This document shows, in pieces, positions 44,762-55,011 of a stretch of 64,000 bases of DNA; positions within the stretch are counted from its first letter, which is position 1; the number at the start of each line of letters is the position of its first letter. The notes under the pieces were generated by a model, which ran no database searches, was not told the origin of the DNA, and worked only from the letters and a program-made list of their open reading frames with translations. The translations under genes were made by a program, and so were the position numbers. Where the stretch lies: positions 35,593-99,592 of the forward strand of contig JADDOH010023082.1 in NCBI GenBank assembly GCA_016648135.1. The letters are read 5' to 3'. The stretch is from Agrypnia vestita (Eukaryota; Arthropoda; Insecta; Trichoptera; Phryganeidae).

Positions 44762-45188
44762 TAAAACCGATGCGGTCACTAAGACGCTTGTGTAGAAAAT
44801 CTTTGGTCGATAGAGTAAGGAATGAACAAATTAAACGTGAATGCAATGCTGGCTGTAGTGTGGTATATAGAATAACGAAAGGAGTGCTGAGATGGTTTGG
44901 TCATGTGCAACGTATGAACGAGGAAAGGATGGTTAAGAAAATATATGAGGCGAGTGTTGAAGGCAACAGAAATAGAGGGCGTCCGCGAAAGACCTGGCAT
45001 GATCAGATACAACAAGTGTTTGAGGATGGCCCCGTTAAAAGCCGCAAAAACCGTAGAACTTGTATGAGAAGATGTATGAATGTGGCCGAAACAAAAGTGG
45101 TGTGCCAGGATAGAAGAGTGTGGCATTCAATCCTCTCTGCCTACCCCTGCGGAGAAACGGCGTGATGGTTAGTTAGTTAGTTAGTTTA
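44762..45188 (+). pseudogene. LINE family X, best-preserved C-terminal end
   Basis: 131 open codons (44770-45165). The order is Met-Arg-Ser-Leu-Arg-Arg-Leu-Cys, Arg-Asn-Glu-Gln-Ile, Trp-Phe-Gly-His-Val-Gln-Arg-Met (residue ~42), Arg-Gly-Arg-Pro-Arg-Lys-Thr-Trp (~73), Arg-Cys-Met-Asn-Val, and Ser-Ala-Tyr-Pro before the stop. It is the C-terminal end of a non-LTR retroposon polyprotein, after the reverse transcriptase. The 3' tail is three or four TTAG units at 45168-45186. With no stop in 131 codons it is the youngest of the six copies. Confidence 0.7.
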
Positions 45189-45690
45189 AAACCGATCGGT
45201 TTCAGAAAATATCTTTTACTTTATCAGATTAACACAATGACTGATTCTAAACATAAAATATCTATCTTTTATTAGAAATTGGTTGGAATTAATAAATAAA
45301 ATCAAATTTTTAAAAATTATAAATTTATGAGTAATAAAATTCAATAAAAATATACATGTTTCAGGGCCAATGGTCTCTTCATCAGTTGAAATATGTTGAT
45401 ATTTTCAATACATAAGTATTGAAAACAAAGTAAATTTTTATTCATTTTATTATGTCACCACAAAATCGTTTTGCTCCTTTTGAAGAAGTTATAAGTAATA
45501 TTTTAAAAATTGAACATGGAAACAAAAGGTAATTATTTTATGATCTTGACTACATTTTATCTCTTTGATGAAAAAATGAGACAAGCATGCATTCTCTGAC
45601 AAGATTAATACGCGTGTGATAAATGTTGGTGAAAGTTTAACAATACTATGGTATGGTGTATAGTGTTGTGAACATAGTAGTGTGGTGTTG
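45189..45690. other. AT-rich, with a hammerhead-like motif
   Basis: No gene. Holds motif i at 45352. Confidence 0.4.
45352..45386 (-). ncRNA. Hammerhead-like motif i
   Basis: Minus strand: CTGATGA, A, GAGACC-ATT-GGCCCT (stem II partly mismatched), GAAACATGTA. Box 1, box 2 and stem III are conserved. Confidence 0.4.
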
Positions 45691-45731
45691 GTCCTGACGA
45701 AGGGACGGGTACGTCTCGAAACCGGTAGACA
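45691..45731 (+). ncRNA. Hammerhead-like motif j, best core
   Basis: GTC, CTGACGA, A, hairpin GGGACG-GGTA-CGTCTC, GAAACCGGTA, GAC. Stem I would be GTC/GAC, stem III AC/GT. Diverges from motif i 300 bases to its left. Confidence 0.5.
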
Positions 45732-46217
45732 TTAAATCAGGTAGTGGTTTTTACTAAGTTAACTTACACTCTGTTACAATGTCTAACCACAAAGTTAATG
45801 CTTTAAATATTAATAACATTAACAAAATGCATATTTTCACGTCTCTTTGCATTACTTGATTTCTTGTTGATATTTGTTTTTTTCAAGTTACGATGTAACT
45901 TTAAAGAAAATTTTATTTTAATCAAAAATAATAGAAACGGATGCTTCGGTCAAATTCAGTCACTAGACAGACATTTTATCGGAACACCGTTCGTACATTT
46001 AAACTTACGATTCTATAATATTTCACCCAGGTTCCCACTAACTTACGTTAATTCGAACGTAAGCGGTCGCACTTATTTCTAAACGCCTGTTAGGTTGCCA
46101 GGTCTTACTTTCGCTTTTCTGTCACTTATTCACACTGCTGACCACGTTGGCTTTTTTGTGGTCTTCTATGTAGCGCTGTCAAATAACAACTCTAATTGCG
46201 CAGCGTCATGCCGCCGT

Positions 46218-46225
46218 ATTTATAG
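46218..46225 (-). promoter_or_regulatory. TATA box of LTR-like element
   Basis: Minus-strand CTATAAATA, immediately downstream of two heat-shock-type arrays. Confidence 0.45.
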
Positions 46226-46264
46226 ATCGTTGCTTTCTCGATGATTCCAGAATCCAGTGGACAA

Positions 46265-46277
46265 TTCCAGAACCTTC
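46265..46277. promoter_or_regulatory. Heat-shock-element-like array
   Basis: TTCCAGAACCTTC, three in-phase units. A further TTCCAGAA lies at 46245-46252. Confidence 0.5.
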
Positions 46278-46369
46278 TTGTAATTTACAATTTTGTGTAG
46301 AAGGTGTACAGTGTTGTAAAATTACACATTACGTGTAATTATTTCTGATTCTACATTCTCGTGACATTA

Positions 46370-47082
46370 TATACAAATCGGGCTCATAAATCATTTTCTC
46401 GGACATCCTGCTCTGTTGCTCATATCGCTGTGTTTAGAAATGTTTTATATAAAAGGATAGAACCTTAATTTTTTCAGGATGAGTTTTTAAAAAAAAATTT
46501 TTTTTTTCAGGAATATTTTCATTTTAAACTCGGTGTAATGCGGACAATGTTTTAACGGAAATTCTGGGCGTTCACGTTTCGCGCAAAAACTACAAGTCAT
46601 TGACAGGACGCAGGGGATGAGGGGAGAAAGTCTGGCACTTTTTATACATTAATTCCCTTATCACACCGCCCTTCTCCTTCACTGAAAGGATAATTTGATT
46701 AATAGTTTAGCCCCTGCAGAAGTTCGCCGGGGTTATCCTGTCTTGGAAGTTTTAGAGCGATCTCGAGCAGCACTCATCGGAGTGCAGCGCCCGCGCAAAT
46801 ATTCTTTCCATTTTAAAAATAATTTTATCTCACTCGGGGAAGGTTAAAAATTAACTTTGAGAATGCTCTCGTACGGAGTAGAAAGTTACCTTTGAAGTAT
46901 TAACTGAACGGTAGTTACTGAATGATAGATGTAAACTTATTTCAACTTGATCATTAAATAATATAAAACTTGTTATCTCTACGAGTTTAATAATCTTTTA
47001 CATATATATTTTTTTCGCTACTTAAGTCTCGAGAGCAAGAATTCTGATTCTGATCATCATAAATAATTTCTACAACGTAAAC
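46370..47082. other. No gene; GC-richer patch
   Basis: 46545-46800 is GC-richer and unique-looking. Nothing recognised otherwise. Confidence 0.35.
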
Positions 47083-47935
47083 GCCGAATCCATGAATATC
47101 TTAATGTGATCATTGATCAACACCTAAAGAGGAATAGACACATCATAGAACTTGTAAAAAGAGTAAGGAAATGTATCAGCATATTTGCTAGAATAAGGAA
47201 TATTTTAAGAACAAAAATTATTTAAAATGTGTAATGCCATTGTTCACTCTCTGCTAATATACCTACCGCGCTATCGGATGGGGAGGTTCTTATAAAAAAT
47301 CTAAACTCAGTAAAAATATCACAAAGGATCATTATTAATTAAAGTAGTACTGAATAAATCTATCTTTTCAACAAAATATCTTTTTAAATTGTTTCCAGTA
47401 CCAAACCTGGATGATATTTTGAGACAAGTTTCCATATTAAAAATATGTAAAGAAAAAACCTTACAGAAAACCAGGAATACTTTAAGCTTATGAGAAATGG
47501 AAATCAAATCATAAAGTCTAAATTTAAAACAACCAAATACAGAACCACTATATTTATAAAGCCATTAACTACTACAATAATCTAATTATCGAGATTATGA
47601 TGCATCAATAACCTTTCAGAACAAATAAAAAAATTAAAACCTTTCTAAAATCTAACATAAATTCATAAATCGTTTAAACTTACAGCTTTTTTCAAAATGC
47701 ATACTTCAATTTTATTCATTATCAAATAATCTTTTATTACACAGTAGTATTAAATCATTCACATATGTAGCTATATACAAAATAAGAAATGAGGCTCCTT
47801 CATTAGGCTCAAGAGTTTCTATTCATTGATGAGGTCTACATGATTAACAAAGTATACAAAAAAAGTCAATTTAATATGTAAATATGTATGTAAGATTTGT
47901 ATTTGTACCTTATATTAAATAAAATAAAGAAATTC
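47083..47935 (+). pseudogene. LINE, C-terminal part of RT protein and 3' UTR
   Basis: The frame starts Glu-Tyr-Leu-Asn-Val-Ile-Ile-Asp-Gln-His-Leu-Lys, the YLGVxxD-x-x-L-x-W type motif of the LINE thumb region. Next come Val-Lys-Arg-Val-Arg-Lys-Cys-Ile, and after frame changes Gly-Gly-Ser-Tyr-Lys-Lys, Gln-Arg-Ile-Ile-Ile-Lys and Lys-Tyr-Leu-Phe-Lys-Leu-Phe. It runs into an AT-rich 3' UTR ending AATAAAATAAAGAAATTC. It is a different family from X and from the 36.7 kb copy. Dead by multiple frame changes. Confidence 0.6.
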
Positions 47936-47996
47936 ATAACTGCGCCTTAAGCATTTGTGAACTTTTTTGATTGGCTTTTATATTGTACAATATGCG

Positions 47997-48065
47997 AACT
48001 GTAACGAATAAATAAGCTATTTTAACATTATGATTAAAACTGTAACGAATAAATAAGCTATTTTA
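47997..48065. repeat. Direct repeat, two copies
   Basis: AACTGTAACGAATAAATAAG and the next eight bases repeat with a 41-base period. Confidence 0.8.
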
Positions 48066-48604
48066 AAATGAAGAATCGCTCCTGCGGCCGACACAAGTCT
48101 GAGTTTTTGTTGAAATTATTTATGTAACCATCTCTGTTGCTAACGCTACTAAGATGAAAGGAGAATTATTTTTGCGTTTTGTAATTATAAGAAGCATCGT
48201 ATGATAAATAAACAATGTCAAAAGTGATTTTAAAATGTCTGCGGGGAACACAAGTTAATCTTAACTGTACCACATATTTATGTTTTATTATTATGTTCTA
48301 GTAATTACTATTTATGATTAATTAAGTAAAAATAAGAATATTATTTTTGTTTAGTTACTTATTTTAAATAATTTTTAAGTTTGTTGATTAGGATCTCAAT
48401 AAAAGCAAAATAAGGTTGATTTTTGTAACGTAGAACGTAGAAAAATAATATATTTCTTTAAAACATGCTCACACCAGTAAGAAATTATAAAATAATTAAA
48501 AGTACATCTAAATTATTAAAATGAGACTTCTATAATTTATCCTCAATTAATAACTCATCCCTATGGGGACCAAATCCAGTAACTATGTTCATAGAAGGTA
48601 CTTT
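48066..48604. other. No gene recognised
   Basis: AT-rich. Confidence 0.4.
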
Positions 48605-49184
48605 CATATAAGAATATTGTTAAAATATAATATGCTGGTGCATGATTGGAGTTAAAAATTGAAAATATTGATTTTCAGGCGTATTATAATAGATAATAAT
48701 TATTTTAAAAATATTTTTTATTTATTTATTCGATGTGTGTTGTGTATTTTTTTTGTGTGTGTGTGTGTGTGTATGTGTGTGTGTGTGTGTGTATGTATGT
48801 GTGTGTGTGTGCGTGCGTGTATTTGCGTTGTACGTTGGGTTAAAGCCTATGAAATAATTATTTTAAGTTTTTGCTTAAGAATATACTTCGTTTCTGCGAA
48901 TAAGTCTATGCTAAAGGAATTCTCGTATTGCAAGAATAAGTTAATGATTTTACTGATAACCGCGTTTTTTGCGGCTCAGTTTTATAGTTTTTGGGTCGGA
49001 AAAGATAATGATTCGAAAGAAATAAAATATATAGGTATCATTACCAGTTGCGAAATCTATGTAAGTATACTTACTTGTTAATGAGAAAAGAATAACAACA
49101 GACATCTCTATCAGAGACCAGTGCAATATATGAAATGTTCTAGAAGCATATATATAGAACTTTCAAAAATTTGATAATGTGTGT
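48605..49184 (+). repeat. Repeat family G with a GT microsatellite insert
   Basis: GTTAAAATATAATATGCTGG start and ATCATTACCAGTTGCGAAAT end as at 29790. In between lies a GT/GTAT tract (about 48754-48825) with a flank shared with 24200. Confidence 0.55.
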
Positions 49185-49345
49185 ATGTTCTTACGATGGG
49201 ATTGGTGAACATTGCATTGTGTAGAGTGATTACTTAAGCCAGCCCATACAGGTTGAAAGCCCAGAGCCATTGTATAAGACACTTTTCTCGTATATAAATA
49301 GCTTCGTCTCATCGAGACTTCTATAATTTATCCTTAATTAAAAGT
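49185..49345 (-). repeat. Repeat family A, copy 12
   Basis: Minus orientation: TTCTTACGATGGGATTGGTG, ACTTAAGCCAGCCCATACAG, AGCTTCGTCTCATCGAGACT. Confidence 0.7.
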
Positions 49346-49499
49346 ACATCTTGTGAAAATTAAAACTTGTTAGTCGAATCGTCTAATAAAAGGCCGCAAC
49401 AAAAACCCTCTAGGGTTAATAATGAAATATTTTTTTGTTACGGCTACGGATAGACATTCGAAAATTATCATTACTCGGGATATTTAAAATTCTTTACCT

Positions 49500-49810
49500 C
49501 CGATGTATCTAATTGTAATTTATTACCAGAGAGGATCTCCTCGCGTGGTACGTCTTGCACCTAGAGTACTTCCAGGGCCGAGTTCCGAGAGCGCTCCGGA
49601 CGTGACCCGAATAAAAAGTCCCTGCGTAATTTAATTGAACGGTTAAGAACATTGCAGAGCAGACAAATGACGAGGGAGACATTGTCTCCGCTTTTGCTCG
49701 GTTTTCCCAGATCTGTAATTAAGCGGAGAGGGTTTTGTATAACGGGCCCGCTCCCGGGGCGGGCCGGGACCACCCTGTGATTCGGGAATATCCGCGGAAG
49801 ACGCCGAGGG
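49500..49810. other. GC-rich island
   Basis: GGGCCCGCTCCCGGGGCGGG core with CGGAAGACGCCGAGGG. Two overlapping minus-strand frames have no domain. Candidate conserved non-coding element. Confidence 0.3.
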
Positions 49811-49983
49811 ATATCGATGGGATAGGATTTTAGATGATCGGATGGTAATAAAATCGTTACTTAAATACTCATTACCGTCTCCGAGTCGAAGTAATAACGA
49901 CGTGGATTTAAAAGTCATTTTCCCATTCGACTTACTAATATAAAACCAAGAGAGTATTGAGCAAATAGATACAGTTTTATCTA

Positions 49984-50090
49984 GGGCAGTGGTTCCCAAA
50001 GTTGACACGACCGGGACCCACCAAAAAAAGATTTTTTTTCGGGACCACCTCACATTTTCCCAAATCATATTGTAACCGTACGAAAGACGG
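49984..50090 (+). mobile_element. hAT-like DNA transposon end
   Basis: GGGCAGTGGTTCCCAAAGTT and GGGACCCACC match the classic CAGTGGTTCCCAAA terminal repeat of hAT elements. No opposite end found nearby. Confidence 0.45.
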
Positions 50091-52036
50091 TTCAATTAAG
50101 AAAAAAAGAAAAACCTCCGAATATAATCGAACAATTCGAAACAGAATATTACGAAAAATGTAAATATGTGATACCGATAAATTATAAACAAACCATACAA
50201 TAAATCTCCCAACAATCCTGCTTTATGCTGATGATATAATAAACTGTAGATACGTTACTAGAGTGAAATCTTGGCAACTCAAAAGTAAGGTAATTGCCTT
50301 ACTTGCATTCGTTATCGAACGGACCTTCGTTGTGATCAGACACGACGCCACGCGGAAAAAGGAACAGAGTATCGTACACTATTGTAAGAATAGGCATGTT
50401 ATTTTAGTCACCGTGACTTCAAATTACCTGATTTTTATGGCAATACGCAGAGCGTTTGTGGTCCGTGATTTGTTGTCTCTTTAAATGCAAAATTTGCTGC
50501 ATACAAAGCCGGCTAGTATGGGAATAACGTGTCTATATTACAATATGTACGTCAATGCTGTTGTAGATCTTTCCGGAAATCCTCGGAAGATTTTTCTCAT
50601 TTTTTTTTATCGTTACAATATCTAAAGCGTTCGTCAATTGTTATAATGTAAAACAAAGATTTTATAATAGTATAGGTGCTAGTGTTGATATTTTTAAAAC
50701 CTGAGCGCTTTTTAATAATTTCTAAAAATTAGTATTATTAAAATGTAGTAGATACAGATGACCACGGTTAATAAAACCCCGGATAATTGAGCCTCAAACA
50801 GTCGGTGTTTCACTGCATTATGTAAATGAATAGAGGTATTGCCAAGTCGTTATTAAATTCAGTGAATATAGAGCTAGTCGAATATGCTAGCTTAATTTAA
50901 AACAGACATTTTGGTTTAGATTAACGGTACTCGCCCGTTTCTATGGGGATAAAAGCTAAAAGTTTGAACCAAAGCCGCAACGATAATGTTACATTTTGTT
51001 GTTTGAAATAATTAATATTTGATGTTGCGAATTGGGAACAGCGAATATTTGAAAGCCGTACGAAACATGTTTATTTGATTTATAACTCGAATATTTGAAT
51101 GACAGAAAAAGATAAGCTTTCAAGGAATAAGAAATAACAAAATATGGTTGAAGAATATAATATTTTAAGTACATTTTAAGAAAAATATATTATTTGAAGA
51201 CTTTATAAGTTTACAGTTAAAGACAGCATTATTTATTTGGTAATTGGAAATATTTTTTTATAAATGTGACCGGTATCAAAGTGATTGAAAAGCGGTGTGC
51301 AGTAGACATATAATTAAGGATAAGCTATTACCGACTATACACAAAAAATATACATAAACGAGTGTACATATTTTATATATTATACCTATATACTAAAGCA
51401 AAAATGTCCAATATATTTCAAAGACGTGTTATGTATAAATAAATCAAGAATTAGATTATATATTCAATAATTCGTTTCTTTTCACATGTTTTGCGATAAC
51501 CAAGAAAATTTTATCAATTAATTTTTTTATTTCTGATATCGTCGATGACAATAATATTAATGACAATAACAAAAACGCTTGTGAATAAATGTGCTAAAAC
51601 ATCATACAAAATATTCAAAAACTTATATTTAATGAAATTTTTTAACAAATTACTTATTGACTATTAAATCAAATAATTCATAAAACAGAAACAGAGTGAA
51701 TTCATACCATGTATTGTAATTTATGAACGTAGTCATAACCAACGTAAATAAAAGGAATGGACATTTGCTTGAAGGAAGTTGATTCCATGAGCGAAGAGTT
51801 TCCAGGGTCAAGCGACCTAGTAATGCAATTTCTTCATCTTCCGTCTTCTTCCACAGCTGCCAGAAGGACCTGGTCATCAAAATCCCTTTCCTGACCTGCT
51901 TTGGAGCGAACCACTCTTGGTATGTAAAATTTCGGTAAAAGTTCTTTCGCCGAAAAGATCGTTTAGATCGCAAAATGAATCGAATAGTTTTTTAAAAGTT
52001 GTTCACAAACATTTACTATAACATCTTCAGCCAAAG
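50091..52036. other. No gene recognised
   Basis: Unique AT-rich sequence. A minus-strand frame at 51650-51973 contains Ser-Trp-Asn-Gln-Leu-Pro-Ser-Ser, reminiscent of a LINE C-terminus, but nothing else supports it. Confidence 0.4.
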
Positions 52037-52216
52037 AGTAGCTTGTTGGTTTTGTGGTTAAGATTCTCGCCTCGTGATCCAAAGGTCGCGGCTTTGAACC
52101 TCACTCCAGACCAGCAAGTTAGTCCTATTTTCATAGCACAAGCGTTTAGTTTAATTCGAAAATAGTAAGAATATTGATGTGACACGTATTCCGTGTTTGC
52201 ATCTCTATTTAAAAAA
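52037..52216 (+). mobile_element. tRNA-derived SINE, copy 3
   Basis: AGTAGCTTGTTGGTTTTGTG, box A region TGTGGTTAAGATTCTCG, worn box B GGCTTTGAACC, body as at 17315. The A tail grades into the minisatellite that follows. Confidence 0.75.
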
Positions 52217-52400
52217 AGAGTCACAATAAAGAATCTTCATATAATAGTCAAAATAAAGAATCTTCCTAAAAGAGTAAAAATAAGGAATCTTCATATAAGA
52301 GTCAAAATAAAGAATCTTCATAAAAGAGTAAAAAAAAAACCTTCATAAAAGAGACATAATAAAGAATCTTCATAAAAGAGTCAAAATAAATAATCTTCGT
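52217..52400. repeat. 26-base minisatellite
   Basis: About seven imperfect units of AAGAGTCAAAATAAAGAATC plus TTCATA. Starts at the SINE A tail. Confidence 0.85.
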
Positions 52401-54359
52401 TCAAAATTCAAGCCCGTTTCCGCAATAAAGAGTACGAGGAGTTCAATCATGCATATTCAAAACATTACAAAAGGTTTATTTCTTTTGATGGTATCCAAGA
52501 CGCATTTTTGTAACATTTCATTGTAAATAGTAGATTTATCCATGGCTTGTGTACACACAAAAAAGTGCGATCAAATCGTAATATTTACAACGGCATGTGG
52601 ATTAAAAAAACAGGCATAAATTAGCAACGGGTAAAAGCGAACATGAAAATCCAGATTATTAGTCGGGAATATGTTATACAAAAGCCATTAGTGGATTATC
52701 GCGGCTACATTTCACTGGTCACATCTGATCAGGACCGGTTTAGGTATTTAAATGACAATATGAATCGGGCAAATTAGTAATATTATTATGATTCCGCTGC
52801 GATTATCGTTCGTTCTGCTAAAATTCATGCGATTTATCAGACTGCTAAATTAACAAACGCTAAATGAACAAATTAGCGTAAAGATAAAATTTTATTGCAA
52901 ATTCAACCAAAATGTGACCGAATTTTCACAAACTACATTATATATTTTTTTGCAGTTGGCGCTCGTGCATTCGAAGCTCTATATTACTTTGCTACAATTT
53001 TTTTTGATGTGAGTTGAATTAAAAAAAAAGGAAATAAATTTCGAGATGTAAGCCTATATGCCTGCCACCCTAATACCATGTGATGGAATTATTTTCATAA
53101 ATGAATAATATTCAAAAAGCATTTCTCACGCATTACGACACCATTTTAAGATTTTTGAAGTTATCTTCTTTGGGCGCAGGGTATTTTCTTTTTGTAGCGG
53201 AAGTGCACGTAGCGAGAAGCAGCATGTAGCGGGAATGCGAGACCACGAAATGCGCGTGCATACATTAAACTGTCAAAAATTTATTCACGCGAAATTTGTG
53301 TTCAAGTAATATATTTAATATATTGTCGACCATCTTGAATCGAGTACCAGTCATAAAAATGCTCAATTTAATAGTTAACGAATCATTGGTTACTGACTTG
53401 AAAATTATAACTTGTTTATTGAATTACAATTTTAGGTGTTTATTAGAATTTCATGTTAATGTCGATATTTTTTCAAAAACGACGTAATCGTCAAGGATTT
53501 GTTTTTAAAACAAAAACACATTCATTGATTCGACATTCAACGCGGCTGTCAAAGTTGTATAGGATTGAAATTTTGAAAATTTTCAAATACGGAACCTTTT
53601 TTGCCAGAAAATTGAAAAAAATATGAAAGTGGGTAGGCACTAGGACATTTTTTGAAAATGCACAAGTTTTTTGATTGGTCATATGTCTTTGAATCATCGT
53701 GAGACGTGGATTCGAAGACATTTATCTCTTATTATAGCTATCACAAACCAATAGTTTTATTGTACCACTCGGTTAAATTAACACTAGGAAAACCGCCATC
53801 TTGGTGTAAAAATATCGTTGCATGATGCGCGCGCATTTTGTTGCATACAAAAATTTCACTCTCGATGCGCCTTAAAATTGTTGACTTCAAAACCGTGAAA
53901 ATAAAATAAATAATATCCTTTGTATTATTTTTTGCGGTAATACATTACTATTTATTCAATACATTACTCGTTTTTGATAATTTAATTCAATATTAACCTT
54001 GTACAGCTAAACTTCACTTTTATCGATATTTTGAAAATTATTTGCATTTTTTGCATTGCGAAAAAAATTTTGAAAATTTCCGCGGCCGGAAGTGCACTTC
54101 CGTCGGATATTGCGTTACACTGGCCGACGGACGCGAGAAACGGATATGGTAATGAACGCTCGATTTAAGCCAATAAGCTCCGAGCTAATTTGCTGGCAAA
54201 GATTGTGCGGCATAAGGGTATAAGAGGGTGCACTTCTCTACCCGTATGGGAAGGCTAATAGGGGTTGAAGGAATTAGTCACGAAAATACGGAAACGCATC
54301 CTGCTGCAAAACGAAAATCCGGTTAAATAAAAATGAAATAAAAATTAATTAAGAAAAAT
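52401..54359. other. No gene recognised
   Basis: Unique sequence. CpG-rich spots near 53200-53260 (GCGGAAGTGCACGTAGCG) and 54085-54140 (GGCCGGAAGTGCACTTCCGT) share the GGAAGTGCAC string, possibly old repeats. Confidence 0.35.
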
Positions 54360-54741
54360 CGTAGAATTCATATAGAAACGAAGGTATTCATATGGAAAAC
54401 GTATATGAAAGTCTTTATAGGGTGGCCACGGCGCTTATGACCTTTGATCACACAATGCAACGTTTAATGCAGTTATCGAGGATTAATGGCTAATGTATAA
54501 TGTACTGAATTTGAGATTTTATAGGAAACATTTAATGAATAATTAATAGTAAATAAGTTTTTTAGCCAGTAAGTTGTTTTGTAATTTATTTGTGTGAAGC
54601 GCTCTTGAAGCGAGTACTCACGAAATCGGCGCTATATAAATGATCCAATTATTATAATTATTATTATTATTATCAACGTTCACCAACCACACTGTAAGAA
54701 CACCAACATTTAATGTGGTGTATTAAAGCAATATTCTTTTT
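54360..54741 (+). repeat. Repeat family A, copy 13, twice interrupted
   Basis: GAAACGAAGGTATTCATATG, GGTGGCCACGGCGCTTATGA, ACACAATGCAACGTT, then a 209-base LINE tail, then AACGTTCACC...GTAAGAACACC and GCAATATTCTTTT, where the copia element begins. Confidence 0.6.
54465..54673 (+). mobile_element. CR1/L2-like LINE 3' tail with target duplication
   Basis: 3' UTR block GAAGCGCTCTTGAAGCGAGT, AAATCGGCGCTATATAAATG and an ATT repeat tail (54654-54673). Flanked by CAACGTT at 54458-54464 and 54674-54680, a 7-base target duplication inside repeat family A. Same family as 13641. Confidence 0.7.
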
Positions 54742-54885
54742 TGTTAGAATATAATATTTTATATGGTAACATCAAATATACAAGTAGCGCCCTCTATATC
54801 CGTTGTGTATGTAACCTGTGATTTTTGAATAAAGCATTCGCTTATTGGCACATAAACTATCAAGTTGTTTAATTTCATTTTAACA
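54742..54885 (+). repeat. Copia 5' LTR
   Basis: Starts TGTTAG and ends TAACA, with an inverted TGTTA/TAACA terminus. Contains AATAAA (near 54829) as a possible polyadenylation signal and a CGCCCTCTATATCC stretch. Confidence 0.9.
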
Positions 54886-54899
54886 GGTTATGGGCCCAG
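54886..54899 (+). promoter_or_regulatory. Primer binding site, initiator tRNA-Met internal region
   Basis: GGTTATGGGCCCAG directly follows the LTR. It is complementary to the anticodon-stem region (CTGGGCCCATAACC) of initiator tRNA-Met. Copia elements are known to prime with a 5' half of this tRNA. Confidence 0.8.
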
Positions 54900-55011
54900 A
54901 CAGACCCAACATTTAGCTTAAAAAAGTATTTGTGAAAGTTTTAGGTAGCTTAGCGTAGACGTGCTGAAGTGAAGGATATTTTCTAACTGGTTACGAGCGA
55001 AATTAACAGAA

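Larger units (their letters stand above)
45850..46369 (-). mobile_element. Solo-LTR-like element, family H
   Basis: Minus strand: TGTCACGAGAATGTAGAATC start, two heat-shock-type arrays, CTATAAATACGGCGG, a leader with GAAAGTAAGACC and GTGAATAAGTGAC, then GTCTAGTGACTG-like end. The right boundary on the plus strand is firm; the left one is approximate. Confidence 0.5.

Noticed and set aside
48659..49081. 140-residue open frame
   Set aside because: Runs through a GT tract and a non-coding repeat (family G); similar copies at 29.8 kb do not keep it open.
49643..50095. 150-residue minus-strand frame
   Set aside because: Spans a GC-rich island and a hAT-like end; no domain and no homologous copy.
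51650..51973. 107-residue minus-strand frame with a LINE-like SWNQLP motif
   Set aside because: Only one short motif agrees; no adjoining RT landmarks or tail.
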